43,627 nucleotides of DNA from an uncultured Bacteroides sp. (GTDB lineage: Bacteria; Bacteroidota; Bacteroidia; Bacteroidales; Bacteroidaceae): the NCBI GenBank assembly GCA_900557355.1, contig USSR01000003.1, forward strand, positions 1 to 43,627, given 5' to 3'. Shown in pieces: positions 33,890 to 42,260 of this stretch. Below the pieces are notes generated by a model. The model saw nothing but the letters and a program-made list of their open reading frames with translations, was not told the DNA's origin and did no database searches. The translations under genes and the position numbers were made by a program. Position 1 is the first letter of the stretch. Every line of letters starts with the position of its first letter.

Positions 33890-36844
33890 CTATTTTGATT
33901 TTGTAGGTCCAGGTCCTAAATAAGAGCGTTTCATTCCACCAAAATCTAATACGATTTTTTGCAATACAGTACCAGCATCGCCGCACAACACCTTCACTGT
34001 ATGTTTCCCCGGCTTATTGATATGCAAAGTTGTTTTATTAATACGACAATTTTTTAACGCACTTTCATACCAGATCTGTGCATATTCGAAAGACGAAGTC
34101 GAAGGATTCATCACTGGTCCGTCATCAATACATACTCCATAACGTGTTTCAATGTTAGTAGCCTCATGGCCTGCATAATCTTTATCTGCACTTAATGTAA
34201 AAGTAGGTAACACATACGTATATACATCTACAGAACCTTGTCCGAAAGTATAAAAATCATATTCAACTCGTGGCACAATACTACTTCCCGTTCTTTGCAT
34301 AGGTGCAATGGGATTACCAAGTTGAACAGAAGCATTCTCATAGCCAAGGTTTGGAATTGTCACAATTTTAATAAAATCATTCTCAACCTTTCTGTGATAA
34401 TCGGACGCATTGATTGAAACGTATCCATTATGCTCTACAAACAAAGTGCTCATCTCCGCCAATGACGGAGAAGATGGATTAAATACAGAAACATATATGT
34501 TTTCTTTCTTATCATTCTTAGTTGTCACTTCGATAATTCCTGTAACACGATCGCCTACAGGAACCTTTGACCAATCCACAGACACCCATATTCGTTCTTC
34601 GCAAACCGTACTTCCTTTTACCTTATCTATCTGTATCCAACTGTCTGAAACTTTGATATTCCAATCCAACTGTCCTTTTCCTTTATTATAAATATCAAAG
34701 AAATGCGATTGGCGCAAATAAGTATTGAATGAAGGCAGCATATGGAAACTATTCTTTCCTTTCAAAACATCTTCCTCTTCTACCCATATTCCCAATGAAG
34801 GCAAATCAGACAAGGTTACCGTCTCCAATTTAGGCAATTCAAAATAGGAGGCAGCAAATCCCTGACGTGTTGTCATTACATGCTTCCATTTTCCATTTAA
34901 CAGAGAATTATACTCCTCCGTAACTGTCTTCAAACTATCAAAATATACTTTTACCTCTTTCTTCAGTTCATTTGTAGCAGCTCTATGTTGCAAAGCATAC
35001 CATCTGTTTTTCTGTCCGTTCAACACCATCTTATTCAATAATTCACAACCTTTCACCGGATAATATAATAATTGATAGAAAGCAGCTTTTTGCTTTGGCG
35101 ACAGTTCATTGAGAATCTTTCCCACTTTTGTTCCAATCCGTTCATAAGCTGCCAAACGCGATTCGGCTTCCTGATAGTTAGCAAACGAAAAGTCGGTATC
35201 CGTATTACGCTCTTTTCCATGCTTGTTCGTAGTCCACTGATATCCCCATCCCATAAATTCCGGTTTGCGTGAAAATGATTGATGGTAGAAGGTATTCGTT
35301 ATATCAACAAAATCATCATAGTATTTATCTCCGAACATATCAGATAACCAACGGGCTTGATATAGTGCTATATTATCATAATTGAAAGAATCAATATCAT
35401 AAGCCATTGCCAAAAACAAATTCATGGAGAATTCGCATGATTTAATATCCCCGACATTTAATAACCAGATTCGGTCGGCAGTCGTATCATAAGCTTTGCG
35501 AAGTTCCTCATACATCAATGCCGGAGGAGTGGTACTCATCCATAAATAATCATGCGGTTTGCCTAAATAAGAAACATGATAATAAACTCCTGACCGTCCC
35601 GAACGTTTTTGTTCGCGAGGACTACTCAGACGTTTCATATATCCGTAGTTATCATCCGGCCAAATGATAGTAACGTCTTCAGGTAAATCGAGTCCGGCAC
35701 TGTATACATCCAACACCTCTTTATAGGGGGTGAAAGCCTGTGGAATTTCATTCGCAGGCTTTTTTAAAACATCCACTAAAAGTTGCCGTTGGTCCATTAA
35801 AGCTTCTTCAAGCATTTTAACCCGTTCTTTCATATCGTTACTTCCACCCATTGCCTTATCGTGAAGCCCGCGTAGCGCAAGAGTATACACATTTTCATAA
35901 GGAGAATTTTCCATAACACGCTGCTTCAACACCCTGTTAAGTGTTTTTTTATTAGTCACATAATTCCATTCCCCCATGGTCTTCTTATCCCATTCGCTGG
36001 CATTATTAAACAATAAAGGTTCGCAATGTACGGATCCCATTACAATTGCAAAACTATCAGCAACCAGTTTATTTTCCGGTATTTTATTAAAAGCCGTGGA
36101 GGCCTCGTGCATTGCCGGGCATAAATAGTTCGCTTTCAAACGTAAAAGCAGTTCACATACCTTCGCATAAGTTTTAGGACCGATGTTTCCGCGTTCTTTT
36201 TCAAATGTCCGCTTTGCCCAACGGAGTAATCCCCAATCCTCGTCATTGATAAAGATACCACGATACTTTACAGCAGGCTCTTTAGACACAACTCTTTCCA
36301 CCTTCAAGTTCAGTTCCCGTTGCTTTGAAACCGGTACATCCGCCCACCAATACCACGGTGAAACACCGATTGCTTCGGACAATGTGAATAATCCATAGGC
36401 AGTGCCCCGCCTATCACTACCGACAACCACCAATGCTTTATTTACACCCGGTAGAGGATTACGTACCACTTCAATCAGAAAACTTTCCCAACGATTCTCT
36501 AAAGCCGTTATATCCAGTTTGTTTTTAGCAACTAATTTATCGATCAATTCATTATGCCCAAGCGTACCTACAAGCAGAATGTTTGAAGCTAGTTTATTCT
36601 TAATCGTTCCAGTTTTAATAGTTTTTCCCGTGACCTTTCGCACATCATCTGAAAATAAACCGGCAGCTTTCTTCACTACCTCAAAATCCTGCTCATCCAC
36701 ATACAACTGTGCATTCCCTTTTCGATTTATCAAACTAAATTCATTGGCTCTACCGCTACTCTTAACCAACGTAACTTGCGCCATAGCCTCAGGTATCCCT
36801 AATGCAACAACCAGTAGCCATAAAATACATCTCACTCTTTTCAT
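33890..36844 (-). CDS. GH115 glycosidase (alpha-glucuronidase type), second copy
   Basis: About 984 residues from the ATG at 36844, chosen because it opens a signal peptide (MKRVRC to AMAQ); a longer frame to 36952 reads back into the upstream gene. GH115 features: VGSDRRGTAYGLFTLSEAIGVSPWYWWADVPV (142-172), FINDEDWG (D203), LCPAMHEAS, GSVHCEPLLFNNASEWDKK, LRGLHD (D329), TPYKEV (E376), WPDDNYGY (N399) and YYHVSY (Y426). The E, N and Y have the same mutual spacing as the E375, N398 and Y425 active-site residues I recall for Bacteroides ovatus Agu115A, so catalysis is probably intact. The C-terminal region from about 680 is beta-rich. GH115 enzymes remove (4-O-methyl)glucuronic acid from internal xylose or related sugars. 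The gene starts 11 bp after the other GH115 copy. Confidence 0.92.
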   Translation of the reverse strand: MKRVRCILWLLVVALGIPEAMAQVTLVKSSGRANEFSLINRKGNAQLYVDEQDFEVVKKAAGLFSDDVRKVTGKTIKTGTIKNKLASNILLVGTLGHNELIDKLVAKNKLDITALENRWESFLIEVVRNPLPGVNKALVVVGSDRRGTAYGLFTLSEAIGVSPWYWWADVPVSKQRELNLKVERVVSKEPAVKYRGIFINDEDWGLLRWAKRTFEKERGNIGPKTYAKVCELLLRLKANYLCPAMHEASTAFNKIPENKLVADSFAIVMGSVHCEPLLFNNASEWDKKTMGEWNYVTNKKTLNRVLKQRVMENSPYENVYTLALRGLHDKAMGGSNDMKERVKMLEEALMDQRQLLVDVLKKPANEIPQAFTPYKEVLDVYSAGLDLPEDVTIIWPDDNYGYMKRLSSPREQKRSGRSGVYYHVSYLGKPHDYLWMSTTPPALMYEELRKAYDTTADRIWLLNVGDIKSCEFSMNLFLAMAYDIDSFNYDNIALYQARWLSDMFGDKYYDDFVDITNTFYHQSFSRKPEFMGWGYQWTTNKHGKERNTDTDFSFANYQEAESRLAAYERIGTKVGKILNELSPKQKAAFYQLLYYPVKGCELLNKMVLNGQKNRWYALQHRAATNELKKEVKVYFDSLKTVTEEYNSLLNGKWKHVMTTRQGFAASYFELPKLETVTLSDLPSLGIWVEEEDVLKGKNSFHMLPSFNTYLRQSHFFDIYNKGKGQLDWNIKVSDSWIQIDKVKGSTVCEERIWVSVDWSKVPVGDRVTGIIEVTTKNDKKENIYVSVFNPSSPSLAEMSTLFVEHNGYVSINASDYHRKVENDFIKIVTIPNLGYENASVQLGNPIAPMQRTGSSIVPRVEYDFYTFGQGSVDVYTYVLPTFTLSADKDYAGHEATNIETRYGVCIDDGPVMNPSTSSFEYAQIWYESALKNCRINKTTLHINKPGKHTVKVLCGDAGTVLQKIVLDFGGMKRSYLGPGPTKSK

Positions 36845-36855
36845 ATATCTATATT

Positions 36856-39768
36856 TTAGTTTATTTTGGTCGATTCCGGTCCCATATACGATTTCTTCAA
36901 TCCTCCGAAATCTACTACTATTTTCTGCAACATCATTCCCGGATGCGCACAATAGATTTTCACTGTATGTTTTCCCGGCTTATCTATAAAATGAGTCGTT
37001 TTATTTATTCTACAGTTCCTCAATACACTTTGAATCCAAAGAGTACTGTAATAAGGCGCTCCCGCTTCCGGCAAATAAACCGGACTGTTATCCACCATCA
37101 CTCCATACCGTGAACCATGTTCATTATCTAATGGGAAAATGGGCATCATATATGTATACACATCGACAGGGCCTGTCTGAAAAGAATAAAAATCATATTC
37201 CAATACCGGGAATTTATTACCACGCACCGGAGCAACATAATTGGAAGTCAAAACCAATCCATCCAAATAAGGTGTCTTGGCAAACGGATCGCCTAATCGG
37301 ACCACTTTATTATCAAAGCCAAGTCCTTCCACTACATCGAATTTGATTTCACCTATTTCATGCTTCCTGTGGAAACCTGTAGCGTCGATAGAAACATATC
37401 CGTTATTTTCCACATACAACCCTTTCAAATCATTTACTGAAGGAGCTTCCGGATTAAAGACAGAGATAAATACCGTTTCCTTTTCATTATTAACTGTATA
37501 AATATCTATATATCCGGAGACATTCTCGCCTACAGGAGCCTTTGACCAATTCACAGAAACCGTAATACGATCCTCATAGGACGTTGTTCCAGAAGTCTTA
37601 TCTACTTGAATCCACGATGCAGACGGAGTCGCTTTCCATTTTAAAATACCTGTTCCTTTATTGAATACATCAATATAAGAAGAACCGGGCTTATATTTAT
37701 TAAAACAGGGAATTGTATGTATATTCAGTCTTCCTTTGTTATTATCTTCACCTTCACAAGATACTCCCAAAGTAGGTATGGGAGCTAATAAAACCGAGTT
37801 CACTTTAGCACGCCCAAACGACCGGGCACCTCCGTGAATTAAAGACATCATCCCTTTCCACTTTCCATCTAATAACGAATTATACTGTTCTGTAATTAGT
37901 TCCAGACTATCCCCATACACCTTCACCTTATCCTTCATCAAGTTAGCAGTAGCCCTCTGCTGGGCCGCATAAAAACGATTTTTCTGTCCTGCCAATGTCA
38001 TCTGATTCACCAAAGCCGCACCTTTCACATTATAATAAACCAGTTGGAAAAACGCCGGTACTGCTTTCTTATCCAGTTCTTTCAATATTTTTTCCGCTTT
38101 TGCAGCAATCCGTTCATAAGCGGCGAGTCTTCTGTCTACTTCTCTATAATTTTGAATCGAGAATTCCGTATCCGTGCTACGCTCCATATATTCCGGTTTT
38201 CGGGCAAATGCCAATTGGAAATAAGTCTGCTGTATATCTGTAAAATCAGCTCTATACTTTTCGCCAAACATACGACAAAGGAAATCAACGCTATGTACAT
38301 TGATATTATCATAATTAAAACTATGAATGTCATACGCCATATCCATGAATAAAGTGATATGGTATTCTGCAGGTTTGATATCACCTACATTCACTACCCA
38401 AAGTTGGTCAGCTGTAGAACGATAGGCTTTTTCCAGTTCTTCATACATTAGAGTGGGTGGCGTTGAAGCAATCCATAAATAATGTTTAGGAGGTCCCCAA
38501 TAAGACACATGATAATAAACACCCGAACGTCCCGAACGCTTTCGTTCTTTGGAATTGCTTAAGCGTTTCATATACCCAAAGTCATCTTCTGACCATACTA
38601 TAGTCACATCGTCAGGTAAACTCATTCCATGATCATACGTCGCCAAGACTTCTTTGTAGGGAGTAAATACCTGAGGTATTTGATCAGCCGGCTTATTCAA
38701 TTCACTCGATAATATTTCGCGCTGATCGTCAAATGCTTTCTCCAAAACCCGTGCCTGTTGTTCTAAAGTCAGGTTACCCGCCATGACAGCATCATGAATT
38801 CCACGCATGGCCAAAGTATATACATTTTCAAATTTACCGTTATCCTGCACACGCTTACGCAACACCTTATTAATGCCATCCCGGTTAGTCACATAATTCC
38901 ATTCACCCATTGTCTTCCTGTCCCATTCGGAAGCATTATTAAACAATAATGGCTCACAATGTACCGACCCCATAACAATAGCAAAACTATCGGCTACCAA
39001 TTTATTATCCGGATAATAATTGAATGCTTTTGTGCAAGAATGCATAGCAGGACATAAATAATTAGCCTTCAAACGAAGCAACAATTCGCATATCTTCGCA
39101 TAAGTCTTAGGGCCGATGTCACCTACCTCCGGTTCAAAATTCTTAGAAGCCCATGGCTTCAATCCCCAGTCCTCATCGTTAATGAAGATTCCCCGATATT
39201 TAACTGAAGGTGCTTTGGATGAGAACGTTTTTACATCCAAGCTTAAAGATTTCTTTTTTACAACCGGAACATCTGCCCACCAGTACCAGGGAGAGACACC
39301 AATGGCTTCTGAAATAGATAAAAGCCCATAAGCCGTGCCACGACGGTCGGAACCTGCCACCACCAACGCTTTCTTAATCCCCGGAAAAGGATTATCAATC
39401 AAGTCAATCACATACTGCTCCCAACCATTCCGGATTTTGCTAATATCAATTTTCTTATCTCTTACTAATCGGTTGATAGCTTTACTTTTTTCTAAAGTAC
39501 CAGCAAGGATTACATATTCCTGTTTGGTTGGTAAACCTGTTACTAGTTTCAGCCTTTTACCAGTAACCCGATTTATATCCTCTACCAATAGCCCTGCAGT
39601 TCTTCTGACCACTTCTGCATCTCCTTTATCATAACAGACTACTGCCTTTAAAGCAGAAGTTACAACAGGGAAATTACTAACGTCGCGTTGCTTATCCGAC
39701 AATGTTACCTGTGAATGAGCATTAGGGACAATACAGAACAATAATAAAAGTAAGATTGCTTTCTTCAT
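36856..39768 (-). CDS. GH115 glycosidase paralogue with an active-site Asn-to-Asp change, first copy
   Basis: About 970 residues from the ATG at 39768, where a signal peptide begins (MKKAILLLLL to AHSQ); a longer frame to 39873 overlaps the isomerase gene. It is colinear with the neighbouring GH115: FINDEDWG (D200), MRGIHD (D326), TPYKEV (E373) and YYHVSY (Y423) are kept. The WPDDNYGY motif is replaced by WSEDDFGY, so the position equivalent to N398 of B. ovatus Agu115A is D396. It also lacks a loop of about 15 residues present in the other copy (GWGYQWTTNKHG region). The changes suggest a different uronic acid or linkage, or reduced activity. It lies 97 bp after the isomerase gene. Confidence 0.9.
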   Translation of the reverse strand: MKKAILLLLLFCIVPNAHSQVTLSDKQRDVSNFPVVTSALKAVVCYDKGDAEVVRRTAGLLVEDINRVTGKRLKLVTGLPTKQEYVILAGTLEKSKAINRLVRDKKIDISKIRNGWEQYVIDLIDNPFPGIKKALVVAGSDRRGTAYGLLSISEAIGVSPWYWWADVPVVKKKSLSLDVKTFSSKAPSVKYRGIFINDEDWGLKPWASKNFEPEVGDIGPKTYAKICELLLRLKANYLCPAMHSCTKAFNYYPDNKLVADSFAIVMGSVHCEPLLFNNASEWDRKTMGEWNYVTNRDGINKVLRKRVQDNGKFENVYTLAMRGIHDAVMAGNLTLEQQARVLEKAFDDQREILSSELNKPADQIPQVFTPYKEVLATYDHGMSLPDDVTIVWSEDDFGYMKRLSNSKERKRSGRSGVYYHVSYWGPPKHYLWIASTPPTLMYEELEKAYRSTADQLWVVNVGDIKPAEYHITLFMDMAYDIHSFNYDNINVHSVDFLCRMFGEKYRADFTDIQQTYFQLAFARKPEYMERSTDTEFSIQNYREVDRRLAAYERIAAKAEKILKELDKKAVPAFFQLVYYNVKGAALVNQMTLAGQKNRFYAAQQRATANLMKDKVKVYGDSLELITEQYNSLLDGKWKGMMSLIHGGARSFGRAKVNSVLLAPIPTLGVSCEGEDNNKGRLNIHTIPCFNKYKPGSSYIDVFNKGTGILKWKATPSASWIQVDKTSGTTSYEDRITVSVNWSKAPVGENVSGYIDIYTVNNEKETVFISVFNPEAPSVNDLKGLYVENNGYVSIDATGFHRKHEIGEIKFDVVEGLGFDNKVVRLGDPFAKTPYLDGLVLTSNYVAPVRGNKFPVLEYDFYSFQTGPVDVYTYMMPIFPLDNEHGSRYGVMVDNSPVYLPEAGAPYYSTLWIQSVLRNCRINKTTHFIDKPGKHTVKIYCAHPGMMLQKIVVDFGGLKKSYMGPESTKIN

Positions 39769-39865
39769 TATTTTAAATCTATCTGAGTTTAGAAATGTTT
39801 TCATATTCTTATCAATTGTGTAAACCAACAATAAAACCTCAATTTCTCCATAATAGCATAGAAAA

Positions 39866-41287
39866 TTATCCAATTACTACAATCGGAATATTCAACAGAA
39901 ATGCCACCTTCTGTAATTCCTGCACTTTATGACCCACCCCAATCGCGCAATGATGAGAAGGTCCCGCCTTACTCCACATATCCATAAACCGACGAACTCC
40001 ACATGGAAAGCGATAACGACTGTTGGTATTACCAATATGCAATGTCTCTCCTCGCACCGCTTCTCCTTCGGCCGCCAACAAGAAAACTCCGTCCCTACCT
40101 TCACAAACCGATAACAACGTGACGTCGCCAGGTTTTACACTCATCTGAATGGACAGTCCCTTGCCCGGTTTTCCATGATACAGTGGGAGCGGAACAAGTT
40201 TCACCTTTTCTTCAGCAATCGCAAAATGGGCCGGACCATCATGTCCTAACATAACCACGTCATCCTGAAAGTCCATTGCATAAAACTCAGAGAAAGAACC
40301 ACCAGCTTTCAATAATGACATAATTTTCATAGCTTGGGCATTCTTCACTTCACATTCTCCGGCAATGGGTATACCCGAGCCCGTCAACAAAGTATTTCCC
40401 GCAATAACAGATGTAACGATATTCTCATAATCATTCCCCCTAAAACCTTCATAATAATAAGCCATCGCTCCCAACTGATGGGCATCTACCAATTTGTCTA
40501 AAGCCACAGAAGTGCGTGCCGCCCTTACTAATTCTTCCAATGCGCATGATGGCTCCACATCAAATTTATCATAAAATTCCTCTAATTTATATTTCAGTTC
40601 TTCATCCGTCACTCCATCCCTGTATGCTTTCAATTCACACATCTCCAACAATTCCACATGAGTTCCGAAAACAGAGCTCTGTTGCGTTACGTCCGTATAA
40701 ACATCCAACATTCCACAATAATAGTTTCCTAAAATCCCCAACCGATTCATACGCATCCCATGCACCACTCGCGCAGCATCTACCCAATAAGCGATTTCTT
40801 TCCATGCCAATTCATCAGACAAATATCCTGTAACAATATCATACCGTATGCCTGAACGATTAAATACACACGCAAATTCAGGTACCGAGCAAGCCTGGCA
40901 GTGTGCCAACCATTCTCCTGTCATTTTCCCTCTATCGCCCATCGAATTCAATTCCTGGTAATTAATGGCAGGAACCGGTTGCATATTCAACATCACAACA
41001 GGTTTCCCCACCTGTTGGGCTACGGGCAAAACTGTGGAGGAAAGAGCATAAGTAGAAATGAACAGAAATAGCAATTCCACATCAGCCTGTTTAAGCAATG
41101 CAGCACTTTCATTAGCTTTCTGCAGTGAATCCACCATACCTACATTGACCACTTCAACATCCATTTTCTCAATGCCGGCTTTTATTTTTTCCTGATAATC
41201 CAGCAATCGGGGGAGAAGTTCTTCAAATTGCCCCCAATAAGTATTCAATCCGACTCCCCAAAGTCCTACTTTTACACTTTTCTGCAT
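39866..41287 (-). CDS. AraA/FucI-like ketol-isomerase, probably cytoplasmic
   Basis: About 473 residues from the ATG at 41287 (MQKSVKVGLWGVG); an ATG at 41314 would add nine residues that overlap a candidate -7 box. There is no signal peptide. It belongs to the L-arabinose/L-fucose isomerase superfamily. Aligning by eye to AraA, the four metal and catalytic residues are kept: E311 (AGECEVK), E334 (GGSFSEFY), H349 (MLGHDG) and H445 or H446 (AGPSHHC), close to E306, E333, H350 and H450 of E. coli AraA. It is therefore probably an active aldose-ketose isomerase for a sugar released by the PUL. It diverges from canonical AraA, so arabinose is likely but not certain. Confidence 0.8.
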   Translation of the reverse strand: MQKSVKVGLWGVGLNTYWGQFEELLPRLLDYQEKIKAGIEKMDVEVVNVGMVDSLQKANESAALLKQADVELLFLFISTYALSSTVLPVAQQVGKPVVMLNMQPVPAINYQELNSMGDRGKMTGEWLAHCQACSVPEFACVFNRSGIRYDIVTGYLSDELAWKEIAYWVDAARVVHGMRMNRLGILGNYYCGMLDVYTDVTQQSSVFGTHVELLEMCELKAYRDGVTDEELKYKLEEFYDKFDVEPSCALEELVRAARTSVALDKLVDAHQLGAMAYYYEGFRGNDYENIVTSVIAGNTLLTGSGIPIAGECEVKNAQAMKIMSLLKAGGSFSEFYAMDFQDDVVMLGHDGPAHFAIAEEKVKLVPLPLYHGKPGKGLSIQMSVKPGDVTLLSVCEGRDGVFLLAAEGEAVRGETLHIGNTNSRYRFPCGVRRFMDMWSKAGPSHHCAIGVGHKVQELQKVAFLLNIPIVVIG

Positions 41288-41313
41288 CCTAGTTCTAATT
41301 CTGATTAATGACA

Positions 41314-41321
41314 CAAAATTA
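41314..41321 (-). promoter_or_regulatory. Candidate -7 box for the isomerase gene
   Basis: CAAAATTA on the plus strand reads TAATTTTG on the coding strand and fits the Bacteroides -7 consensus, about 27 bp before the chosen ATG at 41287. There is no -33 TTTG, and the position 38 bp upstream (41352) holds TTGCCAG rather than the YRTCYCA half-site, so it does not belong to the A/B/C promoter set. Confidence 0.3.
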
Positions 41322-41368
41322 TGCTACATTAAAGAATAAGGCTTTCGATTATTGCCAGAACGATATAA

Positions 41369-42247
41369 CTATTTGATACCGAACTCTTCTCTATACTCGA
41401 CTGGCGATTTACCAGTTTGTTTCTTAAACCGGGCTGAGAAATAAGCAGGAGACTCATAATCCAGCTGATAGGCCACTTCTTTAATGGGAATAGCAGTATT
41501 TGTCAACAAATCCATAGCCTTTCGTATCTTTAGTTCTTGATAATATTGTACCGGAGCACAATGCATCCGCTCTTTAAACAATTTACGAAAAAGAGAATAT
41601 CCCAATCCTGACTTTCTGGCAATTTCATGCATGGAAACCGGCTGGTCTATCAATTCTTGCATAAGAGCACGTGCATAATTAATTTTAGTAGAAAAATCAT
41701 CATTATCCACACAGCGATTTTTATCTATGCTACACATTAATGCAACCAAGTATGCTACCAGCCCGTTTAACACCTGTTGAAACAAACTCGGCTCCTCATT
41801 AGCTATGTGGATAGCTTTCCTGAATAAAGATACGATTTCACCATTGCTACCCACTTTAAAAACGGGACTTTCTTTAGAACAATATTCATTCTCCATCCAG
41901 CGATCTACTCCCACCCCGCAAAAACCTATCCAGTATTGGCTCCATCCTACATCATAATTCGGATAATAAGTATGCCATTCATTCGGGAATAAGACAAAAA
42001 TCATGCCTTGCCTGATAGGAAACACACCACCGCTTTTTGTTTCCAGCACTCCTTCACCTTCTGTAATATATACCAGTTGATATTCTTTTAAAACACGACC
42101 TTTGTCGGGACTAAAATAATAGCCGGAAGAATGATTGGAAGTCGGATAAGGAGTGCCGGCAAGAATCTTCTCAAAACCTACAGAAGAAATATTTCTATCC
42201 GGTGCCAAACTATTATTTATAAAATATTTGATTGATGTTCGCTCCAT
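41369..42247 (-). CDS. AraC-family transcriptional regulator with N-terminal cupin-like sensor domain
   Basis: About 292 residues from the ATG at 42247, 13 bp after the HTCS stop; an open frame continuing to 42358 overlaps the HTCS gene and is not credible as coding. Residues about 15-110 form an AraC-type ligand-binding beta-barrel (LVYITEGEGVLETKSGG, IRQGMIFVLFPNEWHTYYPN). The C-terminal 100 residues hold two helix-turn-helix motifs (SMHEIARKSGLGYSLFRKLFKER and IPIKEVAYQLDYESPAYFSARFKKQTG followed by SPVEYR). It probably senses a small sugar in the cytoplasm and binds DNA near PUL genes. With the HTCS it forms a two-regulator unit, and either could bind the direct repeats found at promoters A, B and C. 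Confidence 0.92.
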   Translation of the reverse strand: MERTSIKYFINNSLAPDRNISSVGFEKILAGTPYPTSNHSSGYYFSPDKGRVLKEYQLVYITEGEGVLETKSGGVFPIRQGMIFVLFPNEWHTYYPNYDVGWSQYWIGFCGVGVDRWMENEYCSKESPVFKVGSNGEIVSLFRKAIHIANEEPSLFQQVLNGLVAYLVALMCSIDKNRCVDNDDFSTKINYARALMQELIDQPVSMHEIARKSGLGYSLFRKLFKERMHCAPVQYYQELKIRKAMDLLTNTAIPIKEVAYQLDYESPAYFSARFKKQTGKSPVEYREEFGIK

Positions 42248-42260
42248 AGTATGATTGCAT

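Noticed and set aside
36402..36989. 195-codon plus-strand open frame spanning the junction of the two GH115 genes
   Set aside because: It lies antisense to two clearly coding GH115 genes, has no recognisable domain, and reflects codon shadowing of the real frame.
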